In this document: positions 35,824 through 43,945 of the stretch, one piece after another
Numbering within the stretch: position 1 is the first letter of the stretch
Layout of the letters: the number at the start of each line of letters is the position of its first letter
Assembly: GCA_964552655.1 (NCBI GenBank)
Contig: CAZKHG010000003.1
Span: forward strand, 65,807-129,806
Length of the DNA stretch: 64,000 nucleotides
Origin: CAZKHG01 sp964552655
GTDB taxonomy: Bacteria; Bacteroidota; Bacteroidia; Bacteroidales; Tenuifilaceae
Direction of reading: 5' to 3'
The notes under the pieces: generated by a model
Databases searched by the model: none
What the model was told of the DNA's origin: nothing
The model's input: the letters and a program-made list of their open reading frames with translations, nothing else
Made by a program: the position numbers and the translations under genes

Positions 35824-36567
35824 ATGGACACTACTAAAGTTATTGAAGTCGAGGGTCTTGTTAAAAAATTCGGAAGTTTTACTGCGAATAACAACTTGAC
35901 ATTTAATGTTTTTCAGGGCGAGATATTTGGTTTCCTGGGAGCAAACGGAGCAGGTAAAACAACTGCAATAAGAATACTTTGTGGTTTGCTTGAGCCTACC
36001 GCCGGCAAGATCAGGGTTGCCGGTTATGATGTTTATAAGCAACGAGATCTTATTAAGGCAAATATCGGTTATATGAGCCAGAAGTTTTCTTTGTACGATG
36101 ATTTAACAGTAAAGGAGAATATCAGGTTTTTTGGTGGAATTTATGGTCTAAGTAAAATGGAGATCAAGCACCGGACGGATATACTTCTGGATAGTTTGAG
36201 GATGTATGATTATCGTGATAAATTAATTTCAGAACTCCCTCTGGGGTGGAAACAAAAGTTGGCGTTTTCAGTGGCCATGATTCATAACCCGGCTATTGTT
36301 TTTCTTGACGAACCAACAAGTGGAGTAGATCCCATTACTCGCCGAAAATTTTGGGAAATGATTAAAAATGCAGCAGTTAACGGAACAACAGTTTTTATCA
36401 CAACACATTATATGGTTGAAGCCGAATACTGCAATCGTATATCTATAATGGTTGATGGAAGGATTGAAGCACTAGATACTCCACAGAATTTAAAGAGCCA
36501 GTTCAAAGTTTCTACAATTGATGAGGTATTTGTTTCCTTAGCCCGTAAAGCTTCATTAAATAGCTAA
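35824..36567 (+). CDS. ABC exporter ATP-binding protein, second of pair
   Basis: A 247-residue ATPase. Walker A GANGAGKTTAI near 38-48 and Walker B AIVFLDEPTSGVDPIT near 158-173 are standard, but the signature segment reads ELPLGWKQKLAFS near 138-150 instead of LSGGQ. The LPLGW variant is normal for the C-terminal half of YbhF-type ATPases, so this is a paired, functionally distinct nucleotide site and not damage. It is tightly spaced with its partner upstream and the permeases downstream. Confidence 0.93.
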   Translation: MDTTKVIEVEGLVKKFGSFTANNNLTFNVFQGEIFGFLGANGAGKTTAIRILCGLLEPTAGKIRVAGYDVYKQRDLIKANIGYMSQKFSLYDDLTVKENIRFFGGIYGLSKMEIKHRTDILLDSLRMYDYRDKLISELPLGWKQKLAFSVAMIHNPAIVFLDEPTSGVDPITRRKFWEMIKNAAVNGTTVFITTHYMVEAEYCNRISIMVDGRIEALDTPQNLKSQFKVSTIDEVFVSLARKASLNS

Positions 36568-36582
36568 AATTATTATATTATT

Positions 36583-37695
36583 ATGGGAAGAATTAAATTT
36601 TGGGGGTTTGTTAAGAAGGAGTTTTTGCACATTTTCAGAGATTTCAGGACCCTTTTGATAATTTTCGGAATGCCCATTGCCGAACTTCTTATTTTCGGGT
36701 ATGTGGTTAATAATGAGATTAAAGATGCAAAAATTGCCATCTACGATAAGTCCAACGATTACCTTTCCCGGAAACTGACCTCAAAACTTATCTCTTCCGG
36801 ATATTTCATCCCGGTAATGGAGATTAAGTCGGAGGGGGATATCCAAAAAGCTTTCCTTTCGGGGAAGGTAAAAATGGTAATAGTGTATGAACCAAATTTT
36901 GCACAAAATTTTCAAAAGAAAAGCAAATCATCAATTCAAATAATTGCTGATGCTTCTGAGCCTAATACCGCAAGTATCCTTTCCAACTACGCACAGGCAA
37001 TAATTGGAAAATTTGCATTTGAGAATGGGGTAGCTGATATAAAAACATCTTCAATTAATATTCAAACCAGAATGTTATATAACCCGGAACTCAAGGCGGT
37101 TTTTATGTTTGTACCAGGTACAATGGCTCTAATTCTAATGCTTTTAACAGCTATGATGACATCAATTTCAATTGCCAGGGAGAAAGAGCTTGGTACTATG
37201 GAGGTTCTTCTAATATCTCCACTCAAACCCTGGCAAATTGTGCTGGGAAAGGTTTTCCCTTATGTTGGACTTGCTTTTACTAATGCCGTGGTTATTCTGA
37301 TAATGGGTTTTACAGTTTTTGGATTGCCAATGCAGGGCAATTTAGCATTGTTGCTTTTTGTCAGCTTGTTGTTTATTATTTTGGCCTTGTCTCTTGGAAT
37401 ACTAATTTCATCGGTAAGTAAGACACAGCAGATTGCGATGTTTTTATCAATGGTTGCTTTAATGTTACCTACAATTCTTCTTTCCGGTTTTATATTTCCC
37501 ATTGAAAATATGCCGCAATGGCTGCAATTTTTAAGTGTGATTATGCCTCCCAGATGGTTTATATCGGCCCTTAAAACTATTATGATAAAAGGGGAGGGCA
37601 TAATGTACGTGTGGAAAGAAATCCTTATCATGAGCGGAATGATTGCTGTTTTTCTTACACTAAGTATTAAAAAATTTAAAGTAAGATTAACTTAA
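36583..37695 (+). CDS. ABC-2 type permease (YbhS-like), first of pair
   Basis: A 370-residue ABC-2 permease. One N-terminal helix (about 22-42), a large periplasmic domain (about 45-170) with the LTSKLISSGYFIPV strand pattern, then five C-terminal helices (about 180-365). The EKELGTMEVLLISPLKPWQI loop near 205-224 is the conserved coupling helix of ABC2_membrane_3 exporters. It is paired with the next, similar gene 3 bp away, so the transporter is probably a heterodimer driven by the two ATPases upstream. Confidence 0.9.
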   Translation: MGRIKFWGFVKKEFLHIFRDFRTLLIIFGMPIAELLIFGYVVNNEIKDAKIAIYDKSNDYLSRKLTSKLISSGYFIPVMEIKSEGDIQKAFLSGKVKMVIVYEPNFAQNFQKKSKSSIQIIADASEPNTASILSNYAQAIIGKFAFENGVADIKTSSINIQTRMLYNPELKAVFMFVPGTMALILMLLTAMMTSISIAREKELGTMEVLLISPLKPWQIVLGKVFPYVGLAFTNAVVILIMGFTVFGLPMQGNLALLLFVSLLFIILALSLGILISSVSKTQQIAMFLSMVALMLPTILLSGFIFPIENMPQWLQFLSVIMPPRWFISALKTIMIKGEGIMYVWKEILIMSGMIAVFLTLSIKKFKVRLT

Positions 37696-37698
37696 AAA

Positions 37699-38814
37699 AT
37701 GAGAACAATTTTATTCATAATTCAAAAAGAATTTTTGCAGGTTTTCAGAAATAAAACCATGCTGCCCATTATTTTTGCTGTTCCCATTGTCCAGCTGCTA
37801 ATCCTTGTTAATGCGGCAACTTTTGAAATAAAAAATATAAATATTTCAATAGTAGATTTTGATCATAGCACAAAATCGCGGGAGCTGATACAACATTTTG
37901 AGGCATCACCATTCTATACCATAATTCCAACACTTCAATCGGTTAATGAAGCAGAAAAACTAATTCATGCCAATAAATCCGATATAGTTCTTGTGATTCC
38001 CAATGATTTTGAGAAGGATATCCAGCTAAACAGAAAACCGAATATTCAACTTTTAGTAAATGCCATTAATGGTGCTAGCGCAGGTTTGGTAAATGCCTAC
38101 ACTTCGAATATTGTAAATCGCTTTTCAGCTAATCTGATGGTTTCAAATTTACCTGTCGGGTTTTTTCTTCCTTCTACAATAGAAACCAATTTACTATTCT
38201 GGTATAACCCGGAGTTACAGTACTCACATTTTATGGTACCTGGTATTTTGGTAATACTCGTAACACTGGTAAGTATGTTCCTTACTGCACTAAACCTTGT
38301 TAGGGAAAAGGAGATTGGCACAATAGAACAAATAAATGTTACGCCTATTCATAAGTACCAGTTTATTATGGGGAAATTAATTCCTTACTGGATAATTGGC
38401 CTTTTTGAACTTGCCTTTGGTTTACTGATCGGGTGGTTGCTGTTCAATATTCCTATGGAAGGGAACTTAGTTATGCTTTTTGGGTTTGCTGCCATTTACT
38501 TGGTGGTAACACTTAGTGCCGGACTATTAATATCATCAATGGCTTCCACCCAGCAACAGGTAATGTTCACAACATTTTTTTTCATGATTATTTTTATTTT
38601 GATGAGTGGCATTTTTACACCAACTGAAAGTATGCCAATATGGGCGAAAGTTTTCAATCAGATCAACCCTTTATATTATTTCATTAAAGTGAATAGGATG
38701 GTACTTATTAAAGGATCAAATATTAAAGATATACTCCCTTTTCTCCTGCCCATAATAGGTTTAGCGCTTTCGGTTTTTAGTTTAGCCATTTATAAGTATA
38801 GAAAAACCTCCTAG
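37699..38814 (+). CDS. ABC-2 type permease (YbhR-like), second of pair
   Basis: A 371-residue partner of the previous permease with the same plan: one N-terminal helix, an extracytoplasmic domain (about 45-170), and five C-terminal helices. The coupling loop reads EKEIGTIEQINVTPIHKYQF near 205-224. MSGIFTPTESMPIWAKVFNQ near 296-315 is the usual loop before the last helix. Last gene of the export operon; no clear hairpin terminator is visible in the 50 bp that follow. A lipid, peptide or drug substrate cannot be told apart. Confidence 0.9.
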   Translation: MRTILFIIQKEFLQVFRNKTMLPIIFAVPIVQLLILVNAATFEIKNINISIVDFDHSTKSRELIQHFEASPFYTIIPTLQSVNEAEKLIHANKSDIVLVIPNDFEKDIQLNRKPNIQLLVNAINGASAGLVNAYTSNIVNRFSANLMVSNLPVGFFLPSTIETNLLFWYNPELQYSHFMVPGILVILVTLVSMFLTALNLVREKEIGTIEQINVTPIHKYQFIMGKLIPYWIIGLFELAFGLLIGWLLFNIPMEGNLVMLFGFAAIYLVVTLSAGLLISSMASTQQQVMFTTFFFMIIFILMSGIFTPTESMPIWAKVFNQINPLYYFIKVNRMVLIKGSNIKDILPFLLPIIGLALSVFSLAIYKYRKTS

Positions 38815-38824
38815 CTAATAAATA

Positions 38825-38854
38825 TTGTTCTTTTGTACTTCTTTTCTATATTTG
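38825..38854 (+). promoter_or_regulatory. Promoter of the CotH-like gene
   Basis: TTG at 38825-38827, 19 bp, then TATATTTG at 38847-38854. This gives a start near 38861, about 10 nt before the ATG. Confidence 0.65.
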
Positions 38855-38870
38855 TGTTAAACCCCGTGTG

Positions 38871-39923
38871 ATGCTCCCAAGACATTACCTGATATTTTAC
38901 ATCTCCACACTCTTTTTTGTACCAAATATTTTTTGTCAGAACGATTCTTCATTTTACATCTCAAAGAACCCACTTTTCCAAAGTGATTCATTATTTTTTC
39001 TAAATCTTTATTTTGATATTAAATCTGTATTTAAGGATAATGGAAATAGTCCTGTCTATCATCAACTTACAATAACGTACATAAATAATTGGGGATTATT
39101 AGAAAAGATTAATGCAGAAATTAAAACAAGGGGTATTTTTAGAAAGAATTCTGGCACATGCAATTTTCCACCCTTAATTCTAAAATTTAGTGAAAAAGAT
39201 TCAAAATCAACTATTTTTGAAGGGATTGATAGAATTAAACTGACAACACATTGCCAAAACACATTAGTTAAGTATCAGAATAATTTGTTAAAGGAGTATC
39301 TAATTTACAAGATTTATAACTTATTAACTCCATTTAGTTATCAGGTTAAATTATTAAAAGTTAATTATATAGATATTGTAAAGCTTGATACTATTTCAAA
39401 ATTTTCTTTTTTTATCGAGCCAGATAAATTGTTATCAAAACGACTGAGTGGAACTATAATTACAAAAAAAAATATCCACCCAAATGCAACCAATTTGTAC
39501 TTTTCAACCTTTATGTCAATTTTCCAGTTTATGATTGGGAATACAGATTGGTCCATTAAAGCACTTCATAACATCAAACTTTTAGAAACATTTGAGGCAT
39601 CACCTGCTATTACAATTCCATACGATTTCGATTTCTCAGGTCTCGTTAATGCCCCTTATGCCCAACCTGCAGAACATTTACCAATTAAAAGTGTGAGAGA
39701 ACGTTATTTTAATGGGTATTGTAGAACTTCTGCTCAGTATAATATGGTATTAGAAAAATTCAAGTTATCCAAAAATTCTATATATCAGCTTGTTAAAGAT
39801 TTTCCCTATCTTGCCGAAAAAGAAAAACATGAAATTCTGAACTATTTTGATCAGTTTTACCGTATAATTGAAAGTCCTAAAAAAATTGAAAGAGAGTTTG
39901 TGAAAAAATGTCGAACTGATTAG
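38871..39923 (+). CDS. Exported CotH-kinase-like hypothetical protein
   Basis: A 350-residue secreted protein with a signal peptide at about 1-22 (ending NIFCQ). I see the outline of a CotH-type kinase fold. An early Lys sits in IKLTTHCQ, a helix LLKEYLIYKIYNLLTPFSYQ follows near 143-162, then GNTDWSIKALHNIKLL near 223-238 (Asp followed by Asn, like a catalytic loop) and IPYDFDFSG near 249-257 (Asp-x-Asp, like the metal site). Spore CotH kinases phosphorylate secreted proteins; here the relation is inferred from motif order only. ATG at 38871 is preferred to the GTG just before it. Own promoter upstream; no partner gene obvious. Confidence 0.55.
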   Translation: MLPRHYLIFYISTLFFVPNIFCQNDSSFYISKNPLFQSDSLFFLNLYFDIKSVFKDNGNSPVYHQLTITYINNWGLLEKINAEIKTRGIFRKNSGTCNFPPLILKFSEKDSKSTIFEGIDRIKLTTHCQNTLVKYQNNLLKEYLIYKIYNLLTPFSYQVKLLKVNYIDIVKLDTISKFSFFIEPDKLLSKRLSGTIITKKNIHPNATNLYFSTFMSIFQFMIGNTDWSIKALHNIKLLETFEASPAITIPYDFDFSGLVNAPYAQPAEHLPIKSVRERYFNGYCRTSAQYNMVLEKFKLSKNSIYQLVKDFPYLAEKEKHEILNYFDQFYRIIESPKKIEREFVKKCRTD

Positions 39924-39928
39924 TTTTG
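39897..39928 (+). promoter_or_regulatory. Promoter of the long charged-helix protein gene
   Basis: TTTG at 39897-39900, 20 bp, then TAGTTTTG at 39921-39928, overlapping the end of the CotH-like gene. A second -7-like octamer, TACTTTTG, follows at 39930-39937. Confidence 0.6.
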
Positions 39929-39948
39929 TTACTTTTGAATAAAAATTT

Positions 39949-41883
39949 ATGCAAATTTTTTGGAATAAAAATATAATCAAATTTAAGTTTTTAGCATTTG
40001 CTCTTTTATTGTTTCCCTTTTTCTCCCCTTCAAAAACCTTTTCCCAGAATGATTTAATGGTGTATGTCAAACTTTTTGTTAAAAAGGGGAATGCTGATGG
40101 TGCTAAAATAATTCTGTATAAGAATGGTGCAAAGGTTGAAGAACTCCCTATTAAGCGAGGTGGACGATTCGAGGCACCACTCGACTACGACAGCGATTAC
40201 CTGCTTTCATTCGAGAAGAATGGCTTTGTCTCCAAAAAAATTAATGTCAATACCACAGTTCCAGGAGATTTTCCCAAAAATAAAGAGCATGTAATAGAAT
40301 TTGATGTTCAGCTCTTTCCCCAGGTTGATGGTGTCAATCTGATGGTTTATAATAATCCGGTGGGAAAAATAAAATATACCCGTCAAACTAATTTTTTTGA
40401 TTACGATACTGACTATTCATCATCAATTCAGAAACAGGTTGAAGAAGCTGAAAAAGCTGTGGATCAGAAGATGAAAGAGAATGAGAAAAACGAATTAAAA
40501 AAAGTTGAAGAAGAGCGCAAAGCCGATGAAGAAAAAAGAAGATTAGAAATGATTGCTCAGGCCGAAAAAAGAAAGGCTGATGAGGATGCACGAATTAAAG
40601 CAGAAAAAGAGGCCTTAGAAAAAGAAAAGGCAAGAATAAAAGCGGAAGCAGATGCCAAAGCTTTAGCAGAAAAACAAGCCAAAGAATTAGCAAAAAAACA
40701 GGAACAGGAAGCCCGGATTAAAGCAGAAGAGGAAGCAAAACAAAAGGCCATTGAGGAGGCTAAGCAAAAAGAAGAGGCTAGAAAACAAGAAGAAGCCAGA
40801 ATAAAAGAAGAAAAAGAGAAGCGAAGATTAGAAGAAGAGGCCAGAAAAAAAGCAGATGAAGAAAGAAAAATCGCTGAACAGGAAAGAATAAAAAAGGAAA
40901 CAGAAGAAAAAAAAGCCGCAGAACTTAAAGCAAAAGAGGAAGCTCGGTTAAAAGCAGAGGCTGAAAGAAAAAGAATAGAAGACGAAAATCGGTTAAAAGC
41001 AGAAGCTGAATTAAAGGCTAAGGAGGAAGCAAGGCTAAAAGATCTGGAGCTAAAGAAAAAAGCTGAAGAAGAAGCACGATTAAGGGCTGAAAATGAACAA
41101 AAAGCGAAAGAAGAAGCCCTCAAAATACAAGAACAAGCCAGATTGAAAGCTCAGGAGGATGCCAGGTTAAAAGCTGAAATGGAAGCCAAACAAAAAGAGG
41201 ATTTGAGAAAACAGGAAGAAGAAAGATTAAAACTTGAAAAGGAGAGAATTCAAAAAGAGTTGGAGGCAAAACAAAAAGCAGACGAGGAATTTAGACTTAA
41301 AGAACAGGAAAGACTAAAGAAAGAGGCTGATGATCGTGCTTTACAAGAACAAAAGGCTCGTGAAGAGGCCCAAAAGAAACTTGATGAGGAAAGAAAACGA
41401 GTTGAAGCCGAAGCTTTAAAAAGGCAGCAAGAAGAGTTGGCAAAAAAAGAGCTTGAAAAACGGGTTGAGATGGATCGCTTACAAAAAGAGGAGGAGCAAC
41501 GAAGGAAATTAGAGGAAGAGCAGCAAAAAGCCGAAGAAATTCAACGCAGACTTATTGAAGAAGAAAAACGCAAAAAGGATGAAGAGTATAAACGAAAACT
41601 GATAGTAGAGACAATGTATCAGGATAAAAAATATCAGGAAGCAAAAAATGCTGCACAGGATATCCCTGCTGAAGATCTACTCAAGAAATATTCTAATAAA
41701 CGTACCGATGAGGCAACTACCCTTGAACGTTTAACTATAACTCGTACTGTATTCAATAAAAATGATGTAATAACTTTTTATACCAAGGTAGTACATGTTT
41801 GGGGTGGGGTATACTATTTTAAAAATGGGAAAGATATTTCTGAATGGCAGTATTTATCTGAAACATCTCAAATTGAAAATTAA
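39949..41883 (+). CDS. Exported protein with ~390-residue Glu/Lys/Arg/Ala-rich helix
   Basis: A 644-residue protein. Signal peptide at about 1-33. Residues ~36-125 form a carboxypeptidase-regulatory/PEGA-like beta domain (MVYVKLFVKKGNADGAKIIL; YLLSFEKNGFVSKKIN). Residues ~160-550 are almost only Glu, Lys, Arg, Ala, Gln, Leu and Asp in imperfect short repeats such as KAEEEAKQKAIEEAKQKEEA. They predict one very long coiled coil or single ER/K helix, about 55-60 nm if continuous. A small globular C-terminal domain (about 560-644, ITRTVFNKNDVITFYTKVVH) ends it. It is TolA-like in design: exported, with a rod between two domains. The function is not known. Confidence 0.7.
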   Translation: MQIFWNKNIIKFKFLAFALLLFPFFSPSKTFSQNDLMVYVKLFVKKGNADGAKIILYKNGAKVEELPIKRGGRFEAPLDYDSDYLLSFEKNGFVSKKINVNTTVPGDFPKNKEHVIEFDVQLFPQVDGVNLMVYNNPVGKIKYTRQTNFFDYDTDYSSSIQKQVEEAEKAVDQKMKENEKNELKKVEEERKADEEKRRLEMIAQAEKRKADEDARIKAEKEALEKEKARIKAEADAKALAEKQAKELAKKQEQEARIKAEEEAKQKAIEEAKQKEEARKQEEARIKEEKEKRRLEEEARKKADEERKIAEQERIKKETEEKKAAELKAKEEARLKAEAERKRIEDENRLKAEAELKAKEEARLKDLELKKKAEEEARLRAENEQKAKEEALKIQEQARLKAQEDARLKAEMEAKQKEDLRKQEEERLKLEKERIQKELEAKQKADEEFRLKEQERLKKEADDRALQEQKAREEAQKKLDEERKRVEAEALKRQQEELAKKELEKRVEMDRLQKEEEQRRKLEEEQQKAEEIQRRLIEEEKRKKDEEYKRKLIVETMYQDKKYQEAKNAAQDIPAEDLLKKYSNKRTDEATTLERLTITRTVFNKNDVITFYTKVVHVWGGVYYFKNGKDISEWQYLSETSQIEN

Positions 41884-41895
41884 TTTTTCCTTTCA

Positions 41896-43944
41896 ATGAA
41901 GGAGTTTTTAACAGCTTGCCCCAGAAATTGTTATAGTACTTGCAGTTTTAAGGTTCTGGTTGATAACAATAAAGTTGTTAATATCATCCCTAATCCCGAT
42001 AATTTAGCCACTCCCCAGGGAATATGTTTAAAGGGGTTGAGTTATGTTGAACGAGCCAATTCACCTGAAAGAATTGTATATCCGCTCATCAAAAAGAGTA
42101 ATGGTTTTTTTTCCCGAATCACATGGGATGAGGCTTTAAATCTGATTGCTTCAAAGCTCCAACATTTTAAAGAAAAATTTGGCCAGCAAAGTGTTTTGTT
42201 TTATTCTGCAAGCGGTATGTCTGGCCTTTTAAACGAATTTAGTGGTAAATTCTGGCGCGAAGTTTATGGTGGTGCTACAACAGTTTATGGAAACTTATGC
42301 TGGCCTGCTGGTTTGGAAGCAACACGTTTGACTCTTGGCGAAAATAAGCATAATGCCCCATGGGATTTGGAAAATGCTAAGCTGATAATTCTTTGGGGTA
42401 AAAATTCCGCTGAAAGTAATATTCAGGAGATGATTCCAATTGGTAAAGCCCTCGACAATGGTGGAAAATTAATTGTAATTGACCCAAGAAGAACCGATTC
42501 ATCCCAAAGAGCAGAAATTCTAATTCAACCAATTCCATCAACAGATGCAGCTCTTGCATTGGCCATTGCAAACTTGTTAATCCAAAATAACTGGGTCGAT
42601 AATGAGTTTATTAAGAATTATGTTTTTGGTTTTGATGAGTTTAAAAATAGTATTACTGCATTTACGCCTGAATTTGTTTCAAACATTACTTCAATTCCAG
42701 TCGCATTAATTCATAAAGTTGCCTGGATGATTGGAAACATTAAGCCAATGACATTGATTCCTGGTTATGGTATGCAACGTTATACAAATGGTGGTCAAAC
42801 AGCTAGGTGTTTAATAGCTCTTTCAGTTTTAACTGGGAATATTGGTAAACCAGGGGCTTGCTGGCATTATGCAAATTTACAAAGTTATGTTTTCGACGAT
42901 CTGCTTGAACCTTTGTGCTATTATCCCCAAAATAATTCTGATAAAATAATTCGTCGGTCTATCTCTACAGCCCGTTTAGGCAACGATATGTTGGCTGCAA
43001 TTGATCCTCCATTAAAAATGATTTGGGTTGAAAGGGGCAACCCCCTTTCTCAAAATCCTGATACAAATACAGTTATAAAAGCTTTTCGCAACCTTGAATT
43101 TAAGGTTGTAGTTGAACAATTTATGACTGACACTGCACTCGAAGCTGATATTATTTTACCTGCAAAAAATATGTTTGAACAATCCGATATAATTGGTTCC
43201 TATTGGAATCCATATGTTCAACTCAAACAAAAAATAGTTTCACCTGCAGGAGAGGTTAAACCCGAAACAGAAATTTACTACTTACTTGCAAAAAAAATGG
43301 GTTTTCCCGAAGAAAAGCTTGATCAAATCCTGATAAAGCCAGGAGATCAATATGTTGATGAGTTCCTTAACAAAAAGTTATCATTATTTCCAGGATTATC
43401 ATTAGAGAAACTTCGTAATGGCCCTGTTATTGCACCTAATAATCAGGAGATTGCTTTTTCCGATTATAAATTTAAAACACCTTCAGGTAAAATTGAACTT
43501 TATTCTGAACAGGCAGCAAAATTATGGAATGTTAACCCTTTACCTGCTTATTCCCAAGCCAAAGAAGCTGGTTTTGTAAACGAATCTAAATTCCCCTTGC
43601 ATTTGATGAGTCCTAATACAAAAAATAGAATTCATTCTCAATTTAATAACTTACAAAGCATTAAAATGGTTAGCGGCGATCCTGTACTTCACATCAACCC
43701 AAATGATGCCAATGAAAGAGGAGTAAAAGATGGTGAAACTGTAAAATTATTTAATGATCGAGGAGAATTGTTTATTAAAGTAGAATTAACTTATATGGTA
43801 CGCAAAGGCTGTGTTTCAATCCCCAATGGATGGTGGAAAGATCAGGGTGGTGCAGTTAATTTTCTATCTTATGGTCGAGAAACAGATATGGGACATGGTG
43901 CTGCATTTCACGATAACATGGTTCAGGTTATAAAATTGCCGTAG
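41896..43944 (+). CDS. Molybdopterin-dependent oxidoreductase (DMSO reductase superfamily)
   Basis: A 682-residue cytosolic enzyme without a Tat or Sec signal. The N-terminal [4Fe-4S] motif is Cys8, Cys12, Cys16 and Cys44 (CPRNCYSTC, GICLKG). YGNLCWPAG (131-139) puts Cys135 where the Mo or W ligand sits in many family members; that assignment is inferred. IDPRRTDSSQRAEILIQPIP and PGYGMQRYTNGGQTARC are cofactor-binding segments, and the C-terminal molydop-binding domain (about 565-680) contains SPNTKNRIHSQ and PNGWW. There is no adjacent FeS or membrane subunit, so its electron partner is not local. The substrate is unknown. It converges with ygiQ one base apart. Confidence 0.88.
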   Translation: MKEFLTACPRNCYSTCSFKVLVDNNKVVNIIPNPDNLATPQGICLKGLSYVERANSPERIVYPLIKKSNGFFSRITWDEALNLIASKLQHFKEKFGQQSVLFYSASGMSGLLNEFSGKFWREVYGGATTVYGNLCWPAGLEATRLTLGENKHNAPWDLENAKLIILWGKNSAESNIQEMIPIGKALDNGGKLIVIDPRRTDSSQRAEILIQPIPSTDAALALAIANLLIQNNWVDNEFIKNYVFGFDEFKNSITAFTPEFVSNITSIPVALIHKVAWMIGNIKPMTLIPGYGMQRYTNGGQTARCLIALSVLTGNIGKPGACWHYANLQSYVFDDLLEPLCYYPQNNSDKIIRRSISTARLGNDMLAAIDPPLKMIWVERGNPLSQNPDTNTVIKAFRNLEFKVVVEQFMTDTALEADIILPAKNMFEQSDIIGSYWNPYVQLKQKIVSPAGEVKPETEIYYLLAKKMGFPEEKLDQILIKPGDQYVDEFLNKKLSLFPGLSLEKLRNGPVIAPNNQEIAFSDYKFKTPSGKIELYSEQAAKLWNVNPLPAYSQAKEAGFVNESKFPLHLMSPNTKNRIHSQFNNLQSIKMVSGDPVLHINPNDANERGVKDGETVKLFNDRGELFIKVELTYMVRKGCVSIPNGWWKDQGGAVNFLSYGRETDMGHGAAFHDNMVQVIKLP

Positions 43945-43945
43945 A

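Noticed and set aside
35824..36567. Inactive ABC ATPase because LSGGQ is missing
   Set aside because: The LPLGW signature is normal for the second ATPase of YbhF-type pairs and both Walker motifs are intact.
32623..38814. Mobile or recently acquired resistance island
   Set aside because: No transposase, flanking repeats or tRNA; promoter style and base composition match the rest of the window.
40557..41123. Long open frame on the minus strand, rich in Ser, Ala and Phe
   Set aside because: It is the mirror image of Glu/Lys/Ala codons of the charged-helix gene; composition and lack of any motif show it is a shadow.
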